Positions 12,501 through 23,353 of a stretch of DNA of 61,330 bases are shown in pieces. The notes under the pieces are model-generated. The model was not told the DNA's origin. It saw only the letters and a list, made by a program, of their open reading frames with translations, and did not search any database. Position 1 is the stretch's first letter. Every line of letters starts with the position of its first letter. The stretch is from Irineochytrium annulatum. Taxonomy: Eukaryota > Chytridiomycota > Chytridiomycetes > Chytridiales > Chytridiaceae. The stretch is from assembly GCA_027600665.1 (NCBI GenBank), contig JADGJL010000039.1:1-61330 (forward strand). Reading direction: 5' to 3'. The translations under genes were made by a program, and so were the position numbers.

Positions 12501-13434
12501 TGGTTTGTGGAACGCAGTTTGTGCTGAACTTTGACTTCGATTCGTTACAGATTTGACTTTGTTTGGCTGGGTTCGAGTCTTTTACTTAACAATCACCGGC
12601 ATGGCCCTTGCCGCCTCCGGCGTCGGCCTCTTTTGTGCTATATACATGTCGGCTACGATGGCGATCAAGCTTTGCGCGTGGGGTCCGCAAACCACGAAAT
12701 CGTTTCCCACGCCCGATGTTCACAGCGCCAACGCGACCGCGACGGACGGTGCTCAGACGGAGCTACGCACTCTACCTGCAAGACGCAAGGCCGGCGCGAA
12801 CGATCAGGAGGCCCCGGCCGTGCCACTGTCGGGCGGCGGTTTTATGGAGTCGAACTCGAACAACGGCGACGGCGGGTCCACGAACGCCCCGTCGTCGTCC
12901 CCAATCATAGACTTAGGAAACTCATCTGGCAATCAGAAGGCTTCTGAAGGTGGACATTCGCGGGGCTGCGGGACGAACGTGCGCGGGGTGATGCTGGCGC
13001 ACGTGTGGGTGACGTCGTTGGTATTCGCCGGGGTGGGCGTTGCGGGCATCCTAGCGATCATTTATCCACCGTCGAGAAAGCTTGCGATTCTGTACGCGTT
13101 CCTAGGGCTTATTTTCATTCAATTGATCGATATTAGCGTATTTCCCGCTATCTTGGCGTCGCGGTCTTCCTTGCTTTTAAAGGACGTTATAGAGGGCGAT
13201 ATGGAGGGGTCAAATAGGCGGATGGGATCCCTAAGGTCGCGGTCGCGGCCTTTAGTTTTTTGTGCGTCGACGGGATGGTGGTTCGTTTGGACGGTGATCA
13301 GCATGGCCTGCTGCTGTTGGATTACTACCGTCTCGGCCGTCGGTATGGGTTTCTTGTTTGTAATGTTCACCCTTGGGTTCGCCTGCCGGAGTCTGGCACT
13401 AAGTTGGCTGTGGTATATTATAATTAGAGCGTAA
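9551..13434 (+). CDS. Secreted/membrane gluzincin metallopeptidase with FTP-like propeptide and C-terminal membrane segments
   Basis: Ten exons: 9551-9611, 9663-9711, 9760-10316, 10363-11063, 11126-11356, 11407-11523, 11576-11684, 11742-12124, 12177-12471 and 12551-13434; 3387 nt, 1128 residues. It begins with a signal peptide (MASAVLILAALVSTAVA). A region resembling fungalysin/thermolysin propeptides follows (HVLNTAAYLKIDPTFAH, RPIVNGLRVHAADRVL, PAYRIVDGAVPTKDRHVRF). The zinc site is HEMTH at about 532-536, with the third ligand in INEAWADYF (E about 565), as in M4/M36 enzymes. After about 800 residues come hydrophobic segments: VRVFYLTITGMALAASGVGLF, then, after an acidic/Ser-rich loop, at least four more near the C-terminus. 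Known fungalysins are soluble, so the membrane part is the odd feature. The HE|MTH motif is split by a 50-nt intron at 11357-11406. Substrate is unknown. Confidence 0.75.
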
Positions 13435-13680
13435 AACTGCATCGTTTTTTGTTAACCTTTCGTTATTTTCTCTTGGACTACTCCCTAAATGCATACTTTA
13501 CATTACCTTGCAATAAATATACCCAAGATGATAAATACTCAAGCTTGAAATGCAACAAGGATATTAACTACATGAAGGTCGGTGAGCAACAAAAAACACT
13601 GAGGGCATCAAGGTCGACGGAACGCAAGCTACAAAGCTTAGAGCAGCAAATCAATAATATCGTTCTCATCTCAATCCAAA
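13435..13680. other. Short convergent intergenic region
   Basis: This gap separates the 3' ends of the peptidase (+) and the unrecognised gene (-). It is AT-rich and likely holds both polyadenylation regions. Nothing else was seen. Confidence 0.5.
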
Positions 13681-15162
13681 TCATCCCAGCCCATCATCCG
13701 AGTCCTCCTTCTCCTCAAACCCTTCCCGCTCCTCAACATGTTTGGCCCTCTCAAACCTCCCGCTCCCGCTACCATGAATCGTGGCGTCTGCCCCCCCTAT
13801 GACGCCCTCCTGGACGCGCCGAGGCTTCGGCATCCTCGTCCCGACGTAGCCTTTTCCAATAACCCTTATGACCGACGCCTCGAACTCCGGTTCGACAATC
13901 ATCCGCCTGGCGAGCTCGACCCAGGACCTGCCATCGTGGCTGGGCCCGCCGTGCAGGGAGGGAGCGTAGTAGCGCGCCGCGAGCTGGCGCTCCAAGGGCT
14001 TGCTGAGGCTCTTCCAAGCGCGGTGGCTGCCGCGGTCGAAGAGGGCGCGCGTCAGGAGGAGGATGCCAGCGACCTAAAGAATGAAAAGGATGCGAATGAG
14101 AACAGACGACGGAAGCAAATGGGGGGAGATGTTAGGATCGTACCTCATCAGGCGACGCGAGCGTGTTCCCTTCCACATAGTCCTTAGCGAATCCCGAGTC
14201 CTGGCGGAGCTCGGCACCCGCCGCCTCGAGCACGGCGCGCAGCGACTCCCTCCTCATCGTTTTGTCCATGTCCGTCAGCGCCTTGGCCGTCCTGAGCTGG
14301 TTGTTGATCGTGTGCGCGACGGCCACTGCATCGCCGTGAAGCGGATGACCCGGCAAAGTCTCGACGCGACGGACGAACGTCTCCAGGTAGGACTTGGTAC
14401 GGATGAGGTCAAGGCCCGTGTCGACCGTGCGGGACTTGATGACGTCCGACGGCTCGTAGGAAAGGCGGAGGTCGTCCATGTCGGCGATGTGGGCGAGCTC
14501 GGCGCCGACGCTGCCCTCGAAGCGGTCGACGTGGGACTTGAGGCCCGGAAACGCCTTCTCGAGCCTGCTGCAGGCGGCGTCCCTCGCGAAGAGGCGGCGG
14601 CGGTCCCTACGCGGGAATAAGAGTTTAATTGGGCAATTGAAGGTGGCACGGTCAACTCTTACCAGAAAATTTCGAGAGCTCGAGTGGACGTCGTGGTCAA
14701 AGCGCGCTCCACCGTGGCCTTCTCAATCGCGTCCATGATGAGCTGACGCTGGGCTGCGGGAACAAACTTCAATTCAGCTTCTGGGGCGGGACAGGTGCGG
14801 TGTCGCGAGCAGGGGAGACGGGGCAACATTCTGTTCGGAGACGAATGCGGTGCGCGTGATAACTCCCATACGCAAGGCCCGCAGTACGACGTCCTGGGCG
14901 GTGTCAGGGGCAGGCTGCGACGGCGGTGCGGCGAGCGAGTGCGGTCGCGGTTGTCCCAGCGGTGGTGCGAGTACGGCTCGTAACGCCGAACATCGTGACG
15001 GCCATCCGGCCCCGCGCGGCGGTGCTCTTGCCGGTCGAGCTGCTGCGGGCCTCGCTGAAACTCGTCGCGAGCCTCCCGCCATTCGCCGCGGGAGTCGTGC
15101 TGGCGCCGGTGTCCCGGAACCCGTTGTCCCCCAGTCGTACCACTGTCCCAGTCCATATCCAT
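13681..15162 (-). CDS. Unrecognised protein with Arg-rich disordered N-terminus and helical body
   Basis: Exons 15162-14663, 14606-14144 and 14073-13681 (introns of 56 and 70 nt) give 451 residues. The first 90 residues are rich in Arg, Asp, Gln and His (RYEPYSHHRWDNRDRTRSPHRRR), like an RS-type disordered region. From about residue 125 the protein is mostly helical. Markers are ELKFVPAAQRQLIMDAIEKA, RLFARDAACSRLEKAFPGL, DTGLDLIRTKSYLETFVRR, VAHTINNQLRTAKAL and LARRMIVEPEFEASVIRVIGKG. I do not recognise the family. The stretch coding residues about 85-125 is open in two frames, so its exact reading is uncertain. An extra 5' exon is possible, since a good acceptor (CGCGTAG) lies just before the ATG. 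Confidence 0.6.
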
Positions 15163-15414
15163 GCTACGCGAGTGCAGAGAGCAGGGGGTGAGGAGAGAAG
15201 GGCAGATGGTATAATGGAGGGGATTCCGCGGGATTGGTTGCTAAGTGAGAACAGAGAGGGAGCGCGCTTACCAACTTCAAAATGTGGGTCAGCCTGGAAA
15301 GCAATGTCAATGGCAAGCAGACTGGCCGGCACGGGGTGGAAGTGTCGCCATTCACAGCACACCACTCAATGTCGAAGAGATCTATTACTGTAAATGGCAT
15401 GAAGTACAAAATAA

Positions 15415-16670
15415 CTACTGTTCTAGGTTGATAAGGAACTTCGCTACTTTGTCGATTGTAGCAATGGCCTCTTTGTGTCCGACGGTGTTCGCTAGCGCCG
15501 AGAACAAGAAGCTACGTCCGATTAGATCAATCAATTAACGACAGAAATCTTACTGGTAGTCATGTGGCATGTCCTTGCCAACGTGAACTTCCGTATCGGC
15601 CGGCAGACGCTCCACGAACTTCTCAATGGATGCCCGGAATACCTCGGCGCCCCCAATGATCACCATTGTCTTCTTCGCCGTCGCGATCTCCTTGGAGTTG
15701 ACCAGGGAAATCCTCGGGTCGCCCAGCGGGATCGGCCCGGCGAAGCATTTAGCCCAGTACAGCAACAACCCTGGCGACAGGACGTCATAGATTTTCTTCG
15801 CGTCCTCCTTCGCAGCGATATCTCCAGTCAAGTCCACCCAAGGGCAGTGAAGCACGCTTGCGGAAACCTTTACGGGCAGCGACGCGAGTTCCGGCGTGTC
15901 GCGGATGCGGTTCAGAAGCGAGATGGCGAGGTACCCGCCGGCCGAGTCGCCGCCCACGACAAGGTTCTTCCTCACGCCGACGTCCTCAATCAACCACCGG
16001 TAGGCGTCCACGACCGTGTCGATCGCGCCCGGGAACTGGGACTTGGGCGACAGCGGATACTCGACGCTGAAGATGATTAGGCGTTTGCCGGTTCGTTCGG
16101 CCAGCTGGTTAAACTTCTTAATCGTGAGGGCGTGCATGTGGAAGCCGTAGAGCGCGTTGTTGATCACGAAGCCGCCGCCTGGGAGGATGAAAGTCAGAGA
16201 GACAAAGTGGAAGACCTTGTATATCAACATGTAGACTTACCATGGCTGTAGAAGAGGACCACCTTGTCGTCCAAATCCGAGCGCTTCGTGGGCACATCCT
16301 TCGCGTCAGCGACGAGCCAGTATCCATCCACCGCGCCGCGCTTAGCACTAGGCGAGGCCGTCACTCGATAGAAATTGCATCCCTCCGACCTCCCCAGCAT
16401 GCAGCCAAGCTGGGTCTGCAGTGCGGTGCGGGCCCCGATCTTCTCGTAGTCAGCCGCGAGAAGGAAACGGATGGATGATATCGCTCCCTCGCTCACGACA
16501 TCGAGCGAGGATGGAGCGCCCACCGAGGCGACGCGGAGCAGGCGCTTTCGTAACCAGATGCGGACGACGGTCGAGATCAAGTAGATGGCAAAGAACGGAG
16601 GCGTTCGGCGGTACCGGTACCCGACGGCAGTACCGACGGCGGCGGCGATGAACAACGTGGGAGCCCACAT
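15415..16670 (-). CDS. HSL-type alpha/beta hydrolase, membrane-anchored
   Basis: Exons 16670-16241, 16178-15554 and 15511-15415 encode 383 residues. An N-terminal hydrophobic segment (LFIAAAVGTAVGYRYRR, later FFAIYLISTVVRIWL) probably anchors it to a membrane such as the ER. The hydrolase-3/hormone-sensitive-lipase signature is clear. HGGG at about 143-146 is the oxyanion hole, and GGDSAGG carries the nucleophile serine at about 222. The catalytic histidine is in MPHDY, near residue 349. Members hydrolyse esters such as acylglycerols, sterol esters or acetylated xenobiotics. HGGG is interrupted by the first intron (H G|G G; 16240-16179, 62 nt). The short last exon, after a 42-nt intron, supplies FLFSALANTVGHKEA...FLINLEQ. 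Without it the protein would stop right after the catalytic histidine. Confidence 0.85.
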
Positions 16671-17308
16671 GACGAAGGTTTCACGAGTTTTCCTTCAAAC
16701 TGCTCATCCTTCATAAACCATCAGCGGTAGTTAGCAAGCATGGTAGCAAGGCTTTTCACTAAATGTTCAAGCGAGCTCCGGGGGCGTACGCGGGCTGCCA
16801 CGACTTTTCGCCGGGCGCCATTTTTATTTTTCATTCCGCACCCACTGTGGTAAATCATGCGTCAACGGGGGTATGCAGGCTAGCAAATGCGAAATAATAT
16901 AGGAAAGAGAAATGGAAGAACTTGATCTGAGCTCAACATGGTGTCCGGGAGTTGGAGGCTTGAAACGGCGAGAGTTTGTCGCCTGCGATTTTTCTGACCT
17001 TTTTCTGCACTGTGAATTTTCACATCAACACACCTGCAGCAGGTGAGCCTCGCCGGTGGCGAAACCTACTGGGGAACCTCTGGCTGCTGGACATCATGGG
17101 TGGATGCTGCTGCTCAGGATATCGACTGGTGGATAGGATGGGTCTGCGGCCGGAGTCATTCTTGGCGATGGCGGAGGATGATGACAGACGGATCTTTGTA
17201 GAACTCCCTTCTTGCCATGCTGGTGATGGGTGATGCTAATCTTCTTCCCTTCCTCTTCCCCTTCCCTAGCCTTGTTGAGAGCTTCGGTTTTCAGCAGTCC
17301 CTTCTCCC
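16671..17308. other. Divergent intergenic region between the hydrolase and PABP genes
   Basis: About 640 bp before the A-rich PABP leader, probably holding the promoters of both genes. A 70-codon frame around 16976-17233 overlaps no domain and is not called. The pyrimidine-rich stretch at 17235-17270 may mark the PABP transcription start region. Confidence 0.45.
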
Positions 17309-17410
17309 AAAAACAAAAAAACCCAAAAAAACTTTAAAAAACCCTCGAAAAGCCCAAAAAAAATCTGTAAAAGCAGAGAAAAAAGAATCAAAAAAAGAAA
17401 GAGCACAAAG
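17309..17410 (+). promoter_or_regulatory. A-rich element in the PABP 5' leader, candidate autoregulatory site
   Basis: About 100 bases upstream of the PABP start codon lies a stretch of about 100 nt that is roughly two-thirds adenine, with A-runs of 4-8 broken by single C, G or U residues. In animals, PABP represses its own translation by binding an A-rich tract in its 5' UTR. Position, length and composition here fit that arrangement. Function is inferred, not shown. Confidence 0.6.
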
Positions 17411-17503
17411 AACGAGCATTAAGGGCACTTGTAGTTACCTTCACTTTTGAAAACACTTCCCTACACCTTTACATTCACCGTCAACATTCTCTCTACTCTC
17501 GAC

Positions 17504-19861
17504 ATGGCCGCCGCTACCGCTTCCGCCCCTACCGGTCTCGCTCAACCTTCTGGACCTCTCGATGGATCGGCTCCGTTCCAGCCGAGTGCCGTTCAGATGA
17601 ACCAACCTTACGCTCCTCCCGGTGTTGTTCCGGCTGCCCCTGGGCCGGCTGCTTCGCTCTACGTCGGCGAGCTTGGTGAGTCCAGTATTTTCTTTTAATT
17701 TTTCTATTGGCAGGATCAATAATTTTGTTTTTTAGACCCTTCCGTTACCGAGGCCATGTTGTTCGATTTGTTTAACATGATCGGTCCGGTCGCCTCTATC
17801 CGTGTGTGCCGTGACGCTGTTACGCGCCGTTCGCTAGGTTATGCCTACGTTAACTACCACAACGTGAACGATGGTGAGTTGGTTTGCTTTCTTGCTTGTA
17901 GCGCCCTTCGATTCGCATCAGGGACTGACACGCGTTAGGTGAGCGTGCCGTTGACCAGCTGAATTACTCGGCTCTGAAGGGCCGCGCGATTCGCATCATG
18001 TGGTCGCAGCGTGACCCCTCTCTGCGTAAGTCCGGCGCCGGCAACATCTTCATCAAGAACCTCGACCCTTCCATCGACAACAAGGCCCTCCACGACACTT
18101 TCTCGGCCTTCGGCAACATCCTGTCCTGCAAGGTAGCTGTTGACGAGAACGCCATGTCGAGAGGTTACGGATTCGTCCACTACGAGACTGCTGAGGCCGC
18201 TGATGCTGCTATCAAGCACGTCAACGGCATGCTGTTGAACGACAAGCAAGTGTACGTATAGTGTTTCTTGCGCTGTGTAGTCATAGCTGCTGATTTTGAT
18301 GTTAATTTTAGTTACGTCGGCCACCACATTCCGAAGAAGGAAAGGATGTCCAAGATTGAGGAGATGCGCTCGAAGTACACCAACATCTACGTCAAGAACC
18401 TCGACGAGGCCGTCACCGACGAGGAGCTCCGCGCCATGTTCACCCCGTTCGGGAACGTCACCTCGGCCGTCGTTCAGCGCGACGAGCAGACCCAGGCCTC
18501 GAAAGGCTTCGGCTTTGTCAACTACAACGACCATGAAGAGGCTCGCCGCGCCGTTGAGGAGATGCACGAGAAAGAGATCAATGGCAAGCAGCTGTACGTT
18601 TCCCGCGCTCAAAAGAAGGCTGAGAGGGAAGAGGAGCTTAGGAAGCAGTACGAGAAGATCCGCGAGGAGAAGCTCAACAAGTACCAGGGCGTCAACCTTT
18701 ATATCAAGAACCTCGACGACTCGATTGACGACGAGAAGCTTAGGGAGGCCTTCGCCGTCTACGGCGTTATCACCTCCGCCAAGGTTATGATCGATGAGGC
18801 GAAGCAGGCGTCGAAGGGTTTCGGTTTCGTCTGCTTTTCGTCGCCCGATGAAGCTACCAAGGCCGTGACGGAGATGAACGGGAAGATGGTGGCTCAGAAG
18901 CCGATTTACGTTGCCCTCGCGCAGCGGAAGGAGGTTCGTAGGGCCCAGCTGGCTGCGCAGATGCAGCAGAGGAGTCAGATCCGCATTCAGCAGGTAATTT
19001 TGCGTCGCTCTATCGGTATTTGTCATTTGTTAACTTCTCCCTTAGACTGGCATGCCCGTTCCCGGCGGATACCCCAACCAGCTCTTCTACCCGTCGCCCC
19101 AGGGTATGCCGCAGCCGCGGGGCGGTGTCTTCTTCCCGCAGAACATTGTTCCTCGCCCCCGTTGGACTCCCGGCGGCCCTGGCGCGGCCCCCGTCCAGGG
19201 CGGTGTTCAGATGCCGCAGGGCGGTGCCTACCCGCCCCAAGGTGCCGGCATGCCGCAACAGCAATACCCGGGCCAGCCTGGCGTCAACGGTCCTCTCCGC
19301 GGTGGACCGCGTCCCCCGCGCGCTAGTGCTCCCGGTGCTACCGGCCAGCCCCGTCCCCCGATGCCTGGTCAGCAGGGTCCCGTCCCCAACGGCGTCGGTG
19401 CGCAGGGTCCTCGCCCGCCGATGCAGGGCGGCGTCCCTGTCGGTGTTATGGGCGGCGCGCCCATGAACCCGGCCGGTGGCGTTAACCGCGGTCGCCCCCC
19501 GACGAGCGGTCCGTATAAGTTTGCTCAGAACGCGAGGAATACGCCCGGCGGCCCGCAGGCGATGCAAATGGGCGGCGCTAAGCCCGCGCTTAACGCCGCC
19601 ACTCTCGCGAGCATGCCGGCGGATACCCAGAAGCGCATGTTGGGCGAGGCCCTCTTCCCGCTCATCGAGAACCATGCTAAGGGGATGGCTGGCAAGGTCA
19701 CGGGCATGCTTCTGGAGATGGATAACGGCGAGCTCCTTCACTTGCTTGAGAGCCCCGACGCTCTGATGGCGAAGGTCGAGGAGGCCGTCAACGTTCTCCA
19801 GGAGCACCTCAAGGCGCAAGCGACGACTCAGAGCTCGGCCGAGAGGGTTGAGGACAAGTGA
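17504..19861 (+). CDS. PAB1: Poly(A)-binding protein (four RRMs plus MLLE domain)
   Basis: Exons 17504-17675, 17736-17873, 17939-18251, 18312-18993 and 19046-19861 encode 706 residues. Four RRMs occupy about 50-128, 138-215, 231-309 and 335-412. RNP motifs include [54 protein letters not shown] and [10 protein letters not shown] Pro/Gly/Gln/Met-rich linker follows. The C-terminal MLLE domain (about 610-690) has [18 protein letters not shown], then [26 protein letters not shown] coats mRNA poly(A) tails, binds eIF4G, and recruits PAM2-motif proteins through MLLE. The ATG follows the A-rich leader. Introns cut RRM1 twice, lie at the end of RRM2 and after RRM4, and range from 52 to 65 nt. Coding-region codon use is strongly C-biased at third positions, as expected of a highly expressed gene. 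Confidence 0.97.
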
Positions 19862-20052
19862 GGGGTTCTGCTGGGGAGCTGTAAAAGTCCGAAGCGATGT
19901 CGATTGCTGTTTCCTGATCTTGCTCAACGTGCTCTTTGAATTTTTAGTTTCTGTTTGTTAGGAAGAGTTTGCTTCCAATGCTTAAGTTGTTATCAGTATC
20001 CTGAGGAGAAGGGAGCTGTGGTGACGTTGATGAATAAAGGTTCTTTAAAAAA

Positions 20053-21496
20053 ATGGCCTTGGAGAGAAATATTGATTGCGAGTCGCTCAATGACTATTTG
20101 AATGTCAAAGAGTACGACATGCTCGCACTTCCAACTGAGGTGTTATGGCTCGCTGCCCAGTATCTCCATCCACACGAGATCCCTCCATTACGCCAGCTGT
20201 CTAAGGACGCGCAGAAACTATTTGATGTGCCCATTACCTTCGCATTCGCCGTGGCAAACCTATCGTCGATGAATCCATGTGCCACTCAAGAATGGCTGTC
20301 CCCAACGACCGTTGATCGACTTTCTAAGCTGCAATGGCATTTTCTTGGTGACAGGTAATTAATGAATATTATTTTTATCAGGATGGCTTATTGTGATGCA
20401 GATATTGCGCTGGTAACGTTGATCTTCCACACCGTGACCTGACCCACTTCCAGCACTGATGTCGCTTTACAACCTGACTCAGTCAACGCTCCGGATAATG
20501 TATCAGGAGTTCGAAGATCTCCAAAACTTCCCGATCCTGCCGCCGCCATCTCATGAGGTGAGTATCTTGTGTTGTGTGATATGAGTGTTTGCATACAAAT
20601 CCTTTTTGTATCAGCTGATATTTAGAGGTATCGCTCTTGCAATCACCGAGAGCAAGAAGACAAAATCACCTAGGCTCGATCTGACCGCCGACGACTTCTT
20701 CATTCTATGCTGGTTGTCGAGCGTGGATGCGCTCGAGGTTTTTAGGATGGCGGTCGACACCTTGGACGCGATGGCTTCGGACCAGAGCAAGGACCCGACG
20801 TTCGGCCGAGCTTATATTCTGGCGCCCGAATCGTATCTGCCCTTGCCGCTTAACATCGCCGCCGGCTTCGGTTCGGCGAAAGTGGCGGAGTACTTAGTGG
20901 AAACCAGGGGCATCGACGCGTTCGACGAAAACGGGTGGTGCCTCCGCGCCGCCATCGAGTTTGGGCATTCACACATTGTGGAGTTTTTAATTAAGCGACT
21001 GCCGGAGGAGATCGAGTGGCGGGAGTACTTGGCGGCAGCGTTCGTCGCGGCGGCGGATAACGGGCACGCCGCGATCGTGCAACGAATGATGAAGGAGATC
21101 GCGATGGATCCGTTGACGGGCGATGGGGCGGCCATCACGCTGGCGGTGAAGAGCAACCGCGTCGACGTCGTCAACGTTCTTTTGGATACGGAGCGCGCGA
21201 GGAGGATGTCTCGTGAGATGATGGAGGGTTGCATGTGCGAGTGCGTGGCTGTTGCGGTGAAGTTTGGGTTCGGGAACATGGTGAGGGCGCTGTTGGACTG
21301 GGAGCGCGGGGCTGCAGCGGCGAGGCTCGGCCTCGTGAAGCGGGACTCAGGCGTCATGGTGGAGGGGTATATGAACGCGCGGGATGTGACGAATACGTTG
21401 GCCTGTCATGCATACAACGAGGCCATGAAGATGGCGCCTGCGAGGGCAGGGACGGAGGAGATAAGGGCGATAGTGACGGAGTATATAATGAATTGA
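20053..21496 (+). CDS. Ankyrin-repeat-like protein with N-terminal F-box-like segment
   Basis: Exons 20053-20354, 20402-20412, 20454-20557 and 20615-21496 encode 432 residues. Near the N-terminus, LPTEVLWLAAQYLHPHEIPPLRQLSKDAQKLF resembles an F-box. From about residue 215 there are degenerate ankyrin-type helix pairs. Examples are PLNIAAGFGSAKVAEYLVE, LRAAIEFGHSHIVEFLIKR, FVAAADNGHAAIVQRMM, ITLAVKSNRVDVVNVLLD and VAVKFGFGNMVRALLD. F-box/ankyrin proteins commonly act as substrate adaptors of SCF ubiquitin ligases; that role is inferred. The second exon is only 11 nt. It is required to keep the frame between flanking introns of 47 and 41 nt. The gene starts about 190 bp after the PABP stop. Confidence 0.65.
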
Positions 21497-21658
21497 AATG
21501 CTTGCAGCAGTTTTATCGCAATACTTTTGTTTCCTTTTTGAGAATCATTGAAGGGCGGCGCACGTGTTTGACATGAACGGTCGTGCCGCCTTTTGGGGTT
21601 GATTCGGATCGGCCACCTCGTTATTGCAACATCCTGCCAGCATAAACTCGTCTCAACC

Positions 21659-22363
21659 ATGCAGACCATCGTGAGGACCTCGCATGCTGCCCTTAGCCGG
21701 CCGACAGGCCTGCCGACTCTACCATCGCCGACGTTCGCCTCCACTCTCAGACGGCGGCCGCTCTTCACCTCTTCCGCCAACTCGCGCTTCAGTTTGAAGA
21801 AAACACTAGCAGAGGTAAGGTTATCAGGCTTGTTTGATGAGCGATCTTACAGCTCGTGGTCCAGCATGGTCCTGTCGCGCTCGTCGCCTACAGCGCTGTA
21901 TCGACTGTTTCGTTGTCCTGCTGCTTTCTCGCCATTAAGGCAGGTGTCGATGTTACACCCGTCACGGACACTGTCAGCAAGGCATACGATGCTATCGTGG
22001 GGTACTTTGTGCAAGGTCGGCGGAAATTCATGGATGTGGCGAAAGAGGCCGACACTGAGCTGCGGAATGTGGGCGAAGAAGCCAAGAATTTCTATACCAC
22101 GATGCTCGTTGCGATTGCGGCTCACAATGTTATCCTTCCGGTGAGTTTTTGTTTGACGTTGCTGATTCGGTCTGTCCATGGTGAGCTAAGGTTCAATATA
22201 GATGCGACTCGGAGCGACCATCATGCTTACGCCTTGGGTGGGGAGGAGGATTCACGCCATGGGAATGACGAAGACTCTGCATAACTGGAGCGCGTGGGGA
22301 AAGAAGGCGAGTGGCGCTTTGTTAAGCCGAGACAGAACGCCGTATACGCGCCCTGGGAATTAA
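21659..22363 (+). CDS. FAM210/DUF1279-family mitochondrial membrane protein
   Basis: Exons 21659-21814, 21853-22140 and 22202-22363 (introns 38 and 61 nt) give 201 residues. The first 50 residues are Arg/Ser/Thr-rich with no acids before residue 52, a good mitochondrial presequence. The DUF1279 core follows: HGPVALVAYSAVSTVSLSCCFLAIKAGVDV, one membrane segment, and then a Lys/Glu-rich helix (YFVQGRRKFMDVAKEADTELRNVGEEAKNF). The last exon supplies the terminal segment (RLGATIMLTPWVGRRIHAMG). Animal FAM210A/B are inner-membrane proteins affecting mitochondrial protein synthesis and metabolism; the biochemical role is not settled. Confidence 0.75.
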
Positions 22364-22673
22364 AACAGTCACCATGCAAACGACGCTGGGATTATCTACC
22401 ATTTGTTATTTGCGGAGCATAAACATACATCTCTCCGATGAAAGCTAAATACACATTCATGTCAGTCGACAATATTTTTATGCTGAAATACGAATAACCG
22501 CTGGCGCAAATCGGGATGTATTTATCGACAGCAGTTCGTTTCATTGCGTGCATTTGTGTACTATTACGAAGGGTAACCAAAAAAAATCGCTCCAAAATAA
22601 ATATAAGCCCTATCTGAAAGAAACGAAAGGCCGTTTCCTACTCCAAGAGCATCCCCGTCATCGACTCCAGTCC

Positions 22674-23286
22674 CTAATCCTCAAACCTCCGCGTGTTGAA
22701 CATCAGATTCTGGATGTACTTCCGCAGAATACCATCCTCTTCGACAAGGTGCCGGTGCTCCACTCGCACAGTCTCCGTTCTTAAAATTTGCTCTAGATAA
22801 AGCGTTAGTCGTTCGTTACGACGGGCCACTGCACCTCTTAAAGACTCTTGTAGATCAAAGATTTTGCTTCAAAACGCTATCAGTTTTACCAAAGCGATAG
22901 AGAAATCGCAACCAAAACACCAACCTTATTAACGCCTCCCGTTCCGGGTCCGCCTTGATCTCATCCGACCCCTTCACCCCCGCTACCCCGGAAGCCAGCC
23001 GATCGAATATGCTTGAGGGCTGCCTTTTCCGGCTCGCACCGGCCTCCGCATCCAGCTGCGGCGACGATGGCGAGCTCAGCAGTAGGTCCAGATTGGACAG
23101 CGACCGCTGCGGTGTCGGCGGCTGCGGCTTGGTGGTGATGGCGGTAGTGATGGGGTGGGTCGAAATGGTGGTAAAATGGATGGGGCTGGAGGACGGCGGG
23201 GTCGGGTGAGGTGTTTGATAGGGGCCGAGGGGCAGCGTGAAGTCGGCCTTCGGGACCGGTCCTAACAGATCGAAGGGATCGTCCAT
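22674..23286 (-). CDS. SCOC-like short coiled-coil protein with disordered N-terminal extension
   Basis: Two exons, 23286-22925 and 22866-22674, joined across a 58-nt intron, give 184 residues. The last 70 residues form a coiled coil: REALISKIFDLQESLRGAV, then RHLVEEDGILRKYIQNLM. These resemble the two ends of the SCOC/SLO1 coiled coil of animals and yeast (LINQVLELQHTL, and LGQYIENLM). SCOC binds Arl/Arf GTPases at the Golgi and takes part in autophagy regulation. The first 110 residues are Pro/Ser/Thr-rich, starting DDPFDLLGPVPK; a DPF/DLL-like start could be an adaptor-binding motif, which is inference. The start codon lies 67 bp from that of the divergent neighbour. Confidence 0.75.
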
Positions 23287-23353
23287 GTGGTGGTGGGGCG
23301 CACTGGCTTGAACAAACGGTTTGGTTTGACGAACGGGCCAGATCTGCAACTCG

